Source: Bombus terrestris
Lineage: Eukaryota > Arthropoda > Insecta > Hymenoptera > Apidae
Assembly (NCBI RefSeq): GCF_910591885.1
Contig: NC_063275.1
Coordinates: 5,258,501 to 5,322,500, forward strand
Length of the DNA: 64,000 nucleotides
Direction of reading: 5' to 3'
Shown: positions 10,970-23,000 of the stretch, piece after piece
Position numbering within the stretch: the stretch's first letter is position 1
How the letters are laid out: each line of letters opens with the position of its first letter
Translations under genes and position numbers: made by a program
Notes under the pieces: generated by a model
What the model saw: the letters and a program-made list of their open reading frames with translations, nothing else
Database searches by the model: none
What the model was told of the DNA's origin: nothing

Positions 10970-13357
10970 GTCCAACCTCACAACCGATGCGGCTCGCTCT
11001 CAAATTTGAAGTAAATCGCCTTCTTATCGAAGGTCGAACGCCAGTGGGATTGGTTTTATGTTAGGCTATAGTTTTTCGAGCGAGCGCAGCGAGCGAGCAA
11101 TGCCTAAAAGTGCGTCTCAATCCAATTCATTGGCACGTAGGCACATAGAAATAATTGCACCTGCCCGAAGAGCCGCAAGCTTTTATCGAATTGCTCACTG
11201 AACAAAGTTTACATGCTATCAATAGTTTTACACAAAGAGTAATAGTTCGACGAAGTACAGTGCAACGTGAGTACCAGTATCGCTGAGAAAACTTGGAAAT
11301 AACCGGAACTAAATGTAAGGAAATATAAAGTATATGTATAACCAGGAAGTTGAAACTAATGAAATTATATGTTAGGAATTATATAGAATGTGTGTAGCAT
11401 ACAATTGTAATCGTTGCTTGCTCGCAGCGTGCGCTCGTAAAAATCTAGTCCAACCTCACAACCGATGCGGCTCGCTCTCAAATTTGAAGTAAATCGCCTT
11501 CTTATCGAAGGTCGAACGCCAGTGGGATTGGTTTTATGTTAGGCTATAGTTTTTCGAGCGAGCGCAGCGAGCGAGCAATGCCTAAACGTGCGTCTCAATC
11601 CAATTCATTGGCACGTAGGCACATAGAAATAATTGCACCTGCCCGAAGAGCCGGAAGCTTTTATCGAATTGCTCACTGCGCAAAGTTTACATGTTATCAA
11701 TAGTTTTACACAAAGAGTAATAGTTCGCCGAAGTACAGTGCAACGTGAGTACCAGTATCGCTGAGAAAACTTGGAAATAACCGGAACTAAATGTAAGGAA
11801 ATATAAAGTATATGTATAACCAGGAAGTTGAAACTAATGAAAATATATGTTAGGAACTATGAAGTATGTGTGTAGCATGAAAATTGTAATCGTTGCTTGC
11901 TCGCAGCGTGCGCTCGTAAAAATCTAGTCCAACCTCACAACCGATGCGGCTCGCTCTCAAATTTGAAGTAAATCGCCTTCTTATCGAAGGTCGAACGCCA
12001 GTGGGATTGGTTTTATGTTAGGCTATAGTTTTTCGAGCGAGCGCAGCGAGCGAGCAATGCCTAAAAGTGCGTCTCAATCCAATTCATTGGCACGTAGGCA
12101 CATAGAAATAATTGCACCTGCCCGAAGAGCCGCAAGCTTTTATCGAATTGCTCACTGAACAAAGTTTACATGTTATCAATAGTTTTACACAAAGAGTAAT
12201 AGTTCGACGAAGTACAGTGCAACGTGAGTACCAGTATCGCTGAGAAAACTTGGAAATAACCGGAACTAAATGTAAGGAAATATAAAGTATATGTATAACC
12301 AGGAAGTTGAAACTAATGAAATTATATGTTAGGAATTATATAGAATGTGTGTAGCATACAATTGTAATCGTTGCTTGCTCGCAGCGTGCGCTCGTAAAAA
12401 TCTAGTCCAACCTCACAACCGATGCGGCTCGCTCTCAAATTTGAAGTAAATCGCCTTCTTATCGAAGGTCGAACGCCAGTGGGATTGGTTTTATGTTAGG
12501 CTATAGTTTTTCGAGCGAGCGCAGCGAGCGAGCAATGCCTAAACGTGCGTCTCAATCCAATTCATTGGCACGTAGGCACATAGAAATAATTGCACCTGCC
12601 CGAAGAGCCGGAAGCTTTTATCGAATTGCTCACTGCGCAAAGTTTACATGTTATCAATAGTTTTACACAAAGAGTAATAGTTCGCCGAAGTACAGTGCAA
12701 CGTGAGTACCAGTATCGCTGAGAAAACTTGGAAATAACCGGAACTAAATGTAAGGAAATATAAAGTATATGTATAACCAGGAAGTTGAAACTAATGAAAA
12801 TATATGTTAGGAACTATGAAGTATGTGTGTAGCATGAAAATTGTAATCGTTGCTTGCTCGCAGCGTGCGCTCGTAAAAATCTAGTCCAACCTCACAACCG
12901 ATGCGGCTCGCTCTCAAATTTGAAGTAAATCGCCTTCTTATCGAAGGTCGAACGCCAGTGGGATTGGTTTTATGTTAGGCTATAGTTTTTCGAGCGAGCG
13001 CAGCGAGCGAGCAATGCCTAAAAGTGCGTCTCAATCCAATTCATTGGCACGTAGGCACATAGAAATAATTGCACCTGCCCGAAGAGCCGCAAGCTTTTAT
13101 CGAATTGCTCACTGAACAAAGTTTACATGTTATCAATAGTTTTACACAAAGAGTAATAGTTCGACGAAGTACAGTGCAACGTGAGTACCAGTATCGCTGA
13201 GAAAACTTGGAAATAACCGGAACTAAATGTAAGGAAATATAAAGTATATGTATAACCAGGAAGTTGAAACTAATGAAATTATATGTTAGGAATTATATAG
13301 AATGTGTGTAGCATAAAATTGTAATCGTTGCTCGCTCCGCACGCTCGTAAAAAAATG
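10970..13357 (+). repeat. 2-mer HOR, period 957 bp, about two copies plus one unit
   Basis: Units start at 10970, 11448, 11927, 12405 and 12884. The alternation is a 478 bp unit (CCTAAAAGTGCG, GCAAGC, hybrid A-inner/B-tail) with a 479 bp unit (CTGCGCAAAG, GTTCGCCGAAG). The same two monomer kinds form the 3-mer at 4.3-7.2 kb, so this block is a reduced or ancestral version of it. The first unit begins after an A tail yet has a B head, which places an exchange point at the unit boundary near 10970. Confidence 0.83.
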
Positions 13358-16300
13358 GTCCAACCTCACAACCGATCCGGCTCGCTCGCAAATTTGAAGT
13401 CAATCGCCTCCATATCGAAGGACGAACGCAGGTGGGATTGGTTTTAGGTTAGGCTATAGTTTTTCGAGCGACCGCAGCGAGCGAGCAATGCCTGAACGTG
13501 CATCTCAAACCAATTGATTGGCACGTAGGTACATAGAAATATTTGCACCAGCCCGAGGAGCCGGAAGCTTTTATCGAATTGCTCACTGAGCAAAGTTTAC
13601 ATGTTATCAATAGTTTTACACAAAGAGTAATAGTTCGACGAAGTACAGTGCAACGTGAGTACCAGTATCGCTGAGAAAACTTGGAAATAACCGGAACTAA
13701 ATGTAAGGAAATATAAAGTATATGTATAACCGGGAAGTTGAAACTAATGAAAATATATGTTAGGAATTATATAGAATGCGTGTAGCATAAAATTGTAATC
13801 GTTGCTCGCTCCGCACGCTCGTAAAAAAATGGTCCAACCTCACAACCGATCCGGCTCGCTCGCAAATTTGAAGTAAATCGCCTCCATATCGAAGGACGAA
13901 CGCAGGTGGGATTGGTTTTAGGTTAGGCTATATTTTTTCGAGCGAGCGCAGCGAGCGAGCAATGCGTAAACGTGCGTCACAAACCAATTGATTAGCACGT
14001 AGGTACACAGAAATATTTGCACCTGCCCGAGGAGCCGGAAGCTTTTATCGAATTGCTCACTGAGCAAAGTTTACATGTTATCAATTGTTTTACGCAAAGA
14101 GTAATAGTTCGACGAAGTACAGTGCAACGTGCGTACCAGTATCGCTGAGAAAACTTGGAACTAACCGGAACTAAATGTAAGGAAATATAAAGTATATGTA
14201 TAACCAGGAAGTTGAAACTAATGAAAATATATGTTAGGAACTATGAAGTATGTGTGTAGCATGAAAATTGTAATCCTTGCTTGCTCGCAGCGTGCGCTCG
14301 TAAAAATCTAGTCCAACCTCACAACCGATGCGGCTCGCTCTCAAATTTGAAGTAAATCGCCTTCTTATCGAAGGTCGAACGCCAGTGGGATTGGTTTTAT
14401 GTTAGGCTTTAGTTTTTCGAGCGAGCGCAGCGAGCGAGCAATGCCTAAACGTGCGTCTCAATCCAATTCATTGGCACGTAGGCACATAGAAATAATTGCA
14501 CCTGCCCGAAGAGCCGCAAGCTTTTATCGAATTGCTCACTGAACAAAGTTTACATGTTATCAATAGTTTTACACAAAGAGTAATAGTTCGACGAAGTACA
14601 GTGCAACGTGAGTACCAGTATCGCTGAGAAAACTTGGAAATAACCGGAACTAAATGTAAGGAAATATAAAGTATATGTATAACCAGGAAGTTGAAACTAA
14701 TGAAATTATATGTTAGGAATTATATAGAATGTGTGTAGCATACAATTGTAATCGTTGCTCGCTCCGCACGCTCGTAAAACAATGGTCCAACCTCACAAAC
14801 GGTCCGGCTCGCTCGCAAATTTGAAGTAAATCGCCTCCATATCGAAGGACGAACGCAGGTGGGATTGGTTTTAGGTTAGGCTATAGTTTTTCGAGCGAGC
14901 GCAGCGAGCGAGCAATGCGTAAACGTGCGTCACAAACCAATTGATTGGCACGAAGGTAAATAGAAATATTTGCACCAGCCCGAGGAGCCGGAAGCTTTTA
15001 TCGAATTGCTCACTGAGCAAAGTTTACATGTTATCAATAGTTTTACACAAAGAGTAATAGTTCGACGAAGTAAAGTGCAACGTGAGTACCAGTATCGCTG
15101 AGAAAACTTGGAAATAACCGGAACTAAATGTAAGGAAATATAAAGTATATGTATAACCAGGAAGTTGAAACTAATGAAAATATACGTTAGGAACTATGAA
15201 GTATGTGTGTAGCATGAAAATTGTAATCGTTGCTTGCTCGCAGCGTGCGCTCGTAAAAATCTAGTCCAACCTCACAACCGATGCGGCTCGCTCTCAAATT
15301 TGAAGTAAATCGCCTTCTTATCGAAGGTCGAACGCCAGTGGGATTGGTTTTATGTTAGGCTATAGTTTTTCGAGCGAGCGCAGCGAGCGAGCAATGCCTA
15401 AACGTGCATCTCAATCCAATTCATTGGCACGTCGGCACATAGAAATAATTGCACCTGCCCGAAGAGCCGGAAGCTTTTATCGATTTGCTCACTGCGCAAA
15501 GTTTACATGTTATCAATAGTTTTACACAAAGAGTAATAGTTCGACGAAGTACAGTGCAACGTGAGTACCAGTATCGCTGAGAAAACTTGAAAATAACCGG
15601 AACTAAATGTAAGGAAATATAAAGTATATGTATAACCAGGAAGTTCAAACTAATGAAATTATATGTTAGGAATTATATAGAATGTGAGTAGCATACAATT
15701 GTAATCGTTGCTCGCTCCGCACGCTCGTAAAAAAATGGTCCAACCTCACAACCGATCCGGCTCGCTCGCAAATTTGAAGTAAATCGCCTCCATATCGAAG
15801 GACGAACGCAGGTGGGATTGGTTTTAGGTTAGGCTATAGTTTTTCGAGCGAGCGCAGCGAGCGAGCAATGCCTAAACGTGCATCTCAAACCAATTGATTG
15901 GCACGTAGGTACATAGAAATATTTGCACCAGCCCGAGGAGCCGGAAGCTTTTATCGAATTGCTCACTGAGCAAAGTTTACATGTTATCAATAGTTTTACA
16001 CAAAGAGTAATAGTTCGACGAAGTACAGTGCAACGTGAGTACCAGTATCGCTGAGAAAACATGGAAATAACCGGAACTAAATGTAAGGAAATATAAAGTA
16101 TATGTATAACCAGGAAGTTGAAACTAATGAAAATATATGTTAGGAATTATATAGAATGTGTGTAGCATAAAATTGTAATCGTTGCTCGCTCCGCACGCTC
16201 GTAAAAAAATGGTCCAACCTCACAACCGATCCGGCTCGCTCGCAAATTTGAAGTAAATCGCCTCCATATCGAAGGACGAACGCAGGTGGGATTGGTTTTA

Positions 16301-16906
16301 GGTTAGGCTATAGTTTTTCGAGCGAGCGCAGCGAGCGAGCAATGCCTAAACGTGCATCTCAAACCAATTGATTGGCACGTAGGTACATAGAAATATTTGC
16401 ACCAGCCCGAGGAGCCGGAAGCTTTTATCGAATTGCTCACTGAGCAAAGTTTACATGTTATCAATAGTTTTACACAAAGAGTAATAGTTCGACGAAGTAC
16501 AGTGCAACGTGAGTACCACTATCGCTGAGAAAACTTGGAAATAACCGGAACTAAATGTAAGGAAATATAAAGTATATGTATAACCGGGAAGTTGAAACTA
16601 ATGAAAATATATGTTAGGAATTATATAGAATGCGTGTAGCATAAAATTGTAATCGTTGCTCGCTCCGCACGCTCGTAAAAAAATGGTCCAACCTCACAAC
16701 CGATCCGGCTCGCTCGCAAATTTGAAGTAAATCGCCTCCATATCGAAGGACGAACGCAGGTGGGATTGGTTTTAGGTTAGGCTATAGTTTTTCGAGCGAG
16801 CGCAGCGAGCGAGCAATGCCTAAACGTGCGTCTCAATCCAATTCATTGGCACGTAGGCACATAGAAATAATTGCACCTGCCCGAAGAGCCGGAAGCTTTT
16901 ATCGAA

Positions 16907-16921
16907 TTGCTCAAGGGGGAA
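16907..16921 (+). repeat. Palindrome site with altered right half
   Basis: Where other units read TTGCTCACTGAGCAA, this one reads TTGCTCAAGGGGGAA. Four of six consecutive bases differ at constant length, which destroys the palindrome. It occurs once in the window. It may be a clustered mutation or a sequencing or assembly error. Confidence 0.7.
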
Positions 16922-17910
16922 AGTTTACATGTTATCAATAGTTTTACACAAAGAGTAATAGTTAGACGAAGTACAGTGCAACGTGAGTACCAGTATCGCT
17001 GAGAAAACTTGGAAATAACCGGAACTAAATGTAAGGAAATATAAAGTATATGTATAACCAGGAAGTTGAAACTAATGAAAATATATGTTAGGAATTATAT
17101 AGAACGTGTGTAGCATAAAATTGTAATCGTTGCTCGCTCCGCACGCTCGTAAAAAAATGGTCCAACCTCACAACCGATCCGGCTCGCTCGCAAATTTGAA
17201 GTAAATCGCCTCCATATCGAAGGACGAACGCAGGTGGGATTGGTTTTAGGTTAGGCTATAGTTTTTCGAGCGAGCGCAGCGAGCGAGCAATGCGTAAACG
17301 TGCGTCACAAACCAATTGATTAGCACGTAGGTACACAGAAATATTTGCCCCTGCCCGAGGAGCCGGAAGCTTTTATCGAATTGCTCACTGAGCAAAGTTT
17401 CCATGTTATCAATAGTTTTACACAAAGAGTAATAGTTCGACGAAGTAAAGTGCAACGTGAGTACCAGTATCGCTGAGAAAACTTGGAAATAATCGGAACT
17501 AAATGTAAGGAAATATAAAGTATATGTATAACCAGGAAGTTGAAACTAATGAAAATATATGTTAGGAACTATGAAGTATGTGTGTAGCATGAAAATTGTA
17601 ATCGTTGCTTGCTCGCAGCGTGCGCTCGTAAAAATCTAGTCCAACCTCGCAACCGATGCGGCTCGCTCTCAAATTTGAAGTAAATCGCCTTCTTTCGAAG
17701 GTCGAACGCCAGTGGGATTGGTTTTAGGTTAGGCTATAGTTTTTCGAGCGAGCGCAGCGAGCGAGCAATGCGTAAACGTGCGTCACAAACCAATTGATTG
17801 GCACCAAGGTACATAGAAATATTTGCACCAGCCCGAGGAGCCGGAAGCTTTTATCGAATTGCTCACTGAGCAAAGTTTACATGTTATCAATTGTTTTACA
17901 CAAAGAGTAA

Positions 17911-18260
17911 TAGTTCGGCGAAGTGCAGTGCAACGTGAGTACCAATATCGCTGAGAAAACTTGGAAATAACAGGAAATATATGTAAGGAAATATAAAGTA
18001 TATGTATGACCAGGAAGTTGAATCTAATGAAAATATATGTTAGGAATTATAAAGAATGTGTGTAGCATAAAATTGTAATCGTTGCTCGCTCCGCTCGCTC
18101 ATAAAAAGATAGTCCAACCTCACAACCGATCCGGCACGTTCGCAAATTTGAAGTGAATTGCCTCCTTACCGAAAAACGAACGAAAGAGGGATTGGTTTTA
18201 GGTTTGGCTATAGTTTTTCGAGCGAGCGCAGTGAGCGAGCAATGCGTAAACGTACGTCAC
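17911..18260 (+). repeat. Diverged D tract, copy 1, spanning a unit boundary
   Basis: This 350-base tract runs from the second half of the unit at 17639 into the head of the unit at 18112. It carries many linked differences from A and B: GTTCGGCGAAGTGCAG, CCAATATCGC, ATAACAGGAAATATATG, TATGACCAGG, GAATCTAATG, ATTATAAAGAATG, CCGCTCGCTCATAAAAAG, CCGGCACGTTCGC, GAAAAACGAACGAAAGAGG and GGTTTGGC. Its island 3 (GCTCGCTCCGCTCGCTC) matches the inverse of GAGCGAGCGCAGCGAGC in island 2 at 16 of 17 bases, better than forms A or B. It looks like an older or less homogenised lineage. Confidence 0.82.
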
Positions 18261-20017
18261 AAACCAATTGATTGGCACGAAGGTACATAGAAATATTTGC
18301 ACCAGCCCGAGGAGCCGGAAGCTTTTATCGAATTGCTCACTGAGCAAAGTTTACATGTTATCAATAGTTTTACACAAAGAGTAATAGTTCGACGAAGTAA
18401 AGTGCAACGTGAGTACCAGTATCGCTGAGAAAACTTGGAAATAACCGGAACTAAATGTAAGGAAATATAAAGTATATGTATAACCAGGAAGATGAAACTA
18501 TTGAAAATATATGTTAGGAACTATGAAGTATGTGTGTAGCATGAAAATTGTAATCGTTGCTTGCTCGCAGCGTGCGCTCGTAAAAATCTAGTCCAACCTC
18601 ACAACCGATGCGGCTCGCTCTCAAATTTGAAGTAAATCGCCTTCTTATCGAAGGTTGAACGCCAGTGGGATTGGTTTTATGTTAGGCTTTAGTTTTTCGA
18701 GCGAGCGCAGCGAGCGAGCAATGCCTAAACGTGCGTCTCAATCCAATTCATTGGCACGTAGGCACATAGAAATAATTGCACCTGCCCGAAGAGCCGGAAG
18801 CTTTTATCGAATTGCTCACTGCGCAAAGTTTACATGTTATCAATAGTTTTACACAAAGAGTAATATTTCGACGAAGTACAGTGCAACGTGAGTACCAGTA
18901 TCGCTGAGAAAACTTGGAACTAACCGGAACTAAATGTAAGGAAATATAAAGTATATGTATAACCAGGAAGTTGAAACTAATGAAAATATATGTTAGGAAT
19001 TATATAGAATGTGTGTAGCATAGAATTGTAATCGTTGCTCGCTCCGCACGCTCGTAAAAAAATGGTCCAACCTCACAACCGATCCGGCTCGCTCGAACAT
19101 TTGAAGTAAATCGCCTCCATATCGATGGACGAACGCAGGTGGGATTGGTTTTAGGTTAGGCTATAGTTTTTCGAGCGAGCGCAGCGAGCGAGCAATGCCT
19201 AAACGTGCATCTCAAACCAATTGATTGGCACGTAGGTACATAGAAATATTTGCACCAGCCCGAGGAGCCGGAAGCTTTTATCGAATTGCTCAGTGAGCAA
19301 AGTTTACATGTTATCAATAGTTTTACACAAAGAGTAATAGTTCGACGAAGTACAGTGCAACGTGAGTACCAGTATCGCTGAGAAAACTTGGAAATAACCG
19401 GAACTAAATGTAAGGAAATATAAAGTATATGTATAACCAGGAAGTTGAAACTAATGAAAATATATGTTAGGAACTATGAAGTATGTGTGTAGCATGAAAA
19501 TTGTAATCGTTGCTTGCTCGCAGCGTGCGCTCGTAAAAATCTAGTCCAACCTCACAACCGATGCGGCTCGCTCTCAAATTTGAAGTAAATCGCCTTCTTA
19601 TCGAAGGTCGAACGCCAGTGGGATTGGTTTTATGTTAGGCTTTAGTTTTTCGAGCGGGCGCAGCGAGCGAGCAATGCCTAAACGTGCGTCTCAATCCAAT
19701 TCATTGGCACGTAGGCACATAGAAATAATTGCACCTGCCCGAAGAGCCGGAAGCTTTTATCGAATTGCTCACTGAGCAAAGTTTGCATGTTATCAATAGT
19801 TTTACACAAAGAGTAATAGTTCGACGAAGTACAGTGCAACGTGGGTACCAGTATCGCTGAGAAAACTTGGAAATAACCGGAACTAAATGTAAGGAAATAT
19901 AAAGTATATGTATAACCAGGAAGTTGAAACTAATGAAAATATATGTTAGGAATTATATAGAATGTGTGTAGCATAAAATTGTAATCGTTGCTCGCTCCGC
20001 ACGCTCGTAAAAAAATG

Positions 20018-23000
20018 GTCCAACCTCACAACCGATCCGGCTCGCTCGCAAATTTGAAGTAAATCGCCTCCATATCGAAGGACGAACGCAGGTGGGATTG
20101 GTTTTAGGTTAGGCTATAGTTTTTCGAGCGAGCGCAGCGAGCGAGCAATGCGTAAACGTGCGTCACAAACCAATTGATTGGCACGAAGGTACATAGAAAT
20201 ATTTGCACCAGCCCGAGGAGCCGGAAGCTTTTATCGAATTGCCCACTGAGCAAAGTTTACATGTTATCAATAGTTTTACACAAAGAGTAATAGTTCGACG
20301 AAGTAAAGTGCAACGTGAGTACCAGTATCGCTGAGAAAACTTGGAAATAACCGGAACTAAATGTAAGGAAATATAAAGTATATGTATAACCAGGAAGTTG
20401 AAACTAATGAAAATATATGTTAGGAACTATGAAGTATGTGTGTAGCATGAAAATTGTAATCGTTGCTTGCTCGCAGCGTGCGCTCGTAAAAATCTAGTCC
20501 AACCTCACAACCGATGCGGCTCGCTCTCAAATTTGAAGTAAATCGCCTTCTTATCGAAGGTCGAACGCCAGTGGGATTGGTTTTATGTTAGGCTATAGCT
20601 TTTCGAGCGAGCGCAGCGAGCGAGCAATGCCTAAACGTGCGTCTCAATCCAATTCATTGGCACGTAGGCACATAGAAAAAATTGCACCTGCCCGAAGAGC
20701 CGGAAGCTTTTATCGAATTGCTCACTGAGCAAAGTTTACATGTTATCAATTGTTTTACACAAAGTGTAATAGTTCGACGAAGTACAGTGCAACGTGAGTA
20801 CCAGTATCGCTGAGAAAACTTGGAACTAGCCGGAACTAAATGTAAGGAAATATAAAGTATATGTATAACCAGGAAGTTGGAACTAATGAAAATATATGTT
20901 AGGAATTATATAGAATGTGTGTAGCATAAAATTGTAATCGTTGCTCCCTCCGCACGCTCGTAAAAAAATGGTCCAACCTCACAACCGATCCGGCTCGCTC
21001 GCAAATTTGAAGTAAATCGCCTCCATATCGAAGGACGAACGCAGGTGGGATTGGTTTTAGGTTAGGCTATAGTTTTTCGAGCGAGCGCAGCGAGCGAGCA
21101 ATGCGTAAACGTGCGTCACAAACCAATTGATTAGCACGTAGGTACACAGAAATATTTGCACCTGCCCGAGGAGCCGGAAGCTTTTATCGAATTGCTCACT
21201 GAGCAAAGTTTACATGTTATCAATTGTTTTACACAAAGTGTAATAGTTCGACGAAGTACAGTGCAACGTGAGTACCAGTATCGCTGAGAAAACTTGGAAC
21301 CAGCCGGAACTATATGTAAGGAAATATAAAGTATATGTATAAGCAGGAAGTTGAAACTAATGAAAATATATGTTAGGAATTATATAGAATGTGTGTAGCA
21401 TAAAATTGTAATCGTTGCTCGCTCCGCACGCTCGTAAAAAAATGGTCCAACGTCACAACCGATCCGGCTCGCTCGCAAATTTGAAGTAAATCGCCTTCTT
21501 ATCGAAGGTCGAACGCCAGTGGGATTGGTTTTATGTTAGGCTATAGTTTTTCGAGCGAGCGCAGCGAGCGAGCAATGCCTAAACGTGCGTCTCAATCCAA
21601 CTCATTGGCACGTAGGCACATAGAAATAATTGCACCTGCCCGAAGAGCCGGAAGCTTTTATCGAATTGCTCACTGAGCAAAGTTTACATGTTATCAATAG
21701 TTTTACACAAAGAGTAATAGTTCGACGAAGTACAGTGCAACGTGAGTACCAGTATCGCTGAGAAAACTTGGAACTAACCGGAACTAAATGTAAGGAAATA
21801 TAAAGTATATGTATAACCAGGAAGTTGAAACTAATGAAAATATATGTTAGGAACTATGAAGTATGTGTGTAGCATGAAAATTGTAATCGTTGCTTGCTCG
21901 CAGCGTGCGCTCGTAAAAATCTAGTCCAACCTCGCAACCGATGCGGCTCGCTCTCAAATTTGAAGTAAATCGCCTTCTTTCGAAGGTCGAACGCCAGTGG
22001 GATTGGTTTTAGGTTAGGCTATAGTTTTTCGAGCGAGCGCAGCGAGCGAGCAATGCGTAAACGTGCGTCACAAACCAATTGATTGGCACCAAGGTACATA
22101 GAAATATTTGCACCAGCCCGAGGAGCCGGAAGCTTTTATCGAATTGCTCACTGAGCAAAGTTTACATGTTATCAATAGTTTTACACAAAGAGTAATAGTT
22201 CGACGAAGTACAGTGCAACGTGAGTACCAGTATCGCTGAGAAAACTTGGAACTAGCCGGAACTAAATGTAAGGAAATATAAAGTATATGTATAACCAGGA
22301 AGTTGAAACTAATGAAAATATATGTTAGGAATTATATAGAATGTGTGTAGCATAAAATTGTAATCGTTGCTCGCTCCGCACGCTCGTAAAAAAATGGTCC
22401 AACCTCACAACCGATCCGGCTCGCTCGCAAATTTGAAGTAAATCGCCTCCATATCGAAGGACGAACGCAGGTGGGATTGGTTTTAGGTTAGGCTATAGTT
22501 TTTCGAGCGAGCGCAGCGAGCGAGCAATGCGTAAACGTGCGTCACAAACCAATTGATTGGCACGAAGGTACATAGAAATATTTGCACCAGCCCGAGGAGC
22601 CGGAAGCTTTTATCGAATTGCCCACTGAGCAAAGTTTACATGTTATCAATAGTTTTACACAAAGAGTAATAGTTCGACGAAGTAAAGTGCAACGTGAGTA
22701 CCAGTATCGCTGAGAAAACTTGGAAATAACCGGAACTAAATGTAAGGAAATATAAAGTATATGTATAACCAGGAAGTTGAAACTAATGAAAATATATGTT
22801 AGGAACTATGAAGTATGTGTGTAGCATGAAAATTGTAATCGTTGCTTGCTCGCAGCGTGCGCTCGTAAAAATCTAGTCCAACCTCACAACCGATGCGGCT
22901 CGCTCTCAAATTTGAAGTAAATCGCCTTCTTATCGAAGGTCGAACGCCAGTGGGATTGGTTTTATGTTAGGCTATAGTTTTTCGAGCGAGCGCAGCGAGC

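Larger units (their letters stand above)
13358..20017 (+). repeat. Irregular transition block, 14 units
   Basis: Units start at 13358, 13832, 14311, 14785, 15264, 15738, 16212, 16686, 17160, 17639, 18112, 18591, 19065 and 19544. The block changes from left-hand types (the last GCAAGC copy is in the unit at 14311) to the right-hand types with GATTAGCACG and ACACAG, which first appear in the unit at 13832. Three consecutive pure A units lie at 15738-17159. It also holds the first diverged D tract (17911-18260), the first CATAGAATTG/CGATGGACG pair (18591/19065), and a unit with an altered palindrome (16686). I see no clean HOR period here. Confidence 0.85.

Noticed and set aside
17246..17455. 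Antisense open frame of 69 codons
   Set aside because: Another chance opening within one monomer, with no counterpart kept open in neighbouring units.
18655..18846. Sense open frame of 63 codons reading SERSERAMPKRAS through island 2
   Set aside because: The Ser-Glu-Arg pattern is just the GAGCGAGC repeat translated. The frame is not preserved across monomers and has no start context or partner gene.
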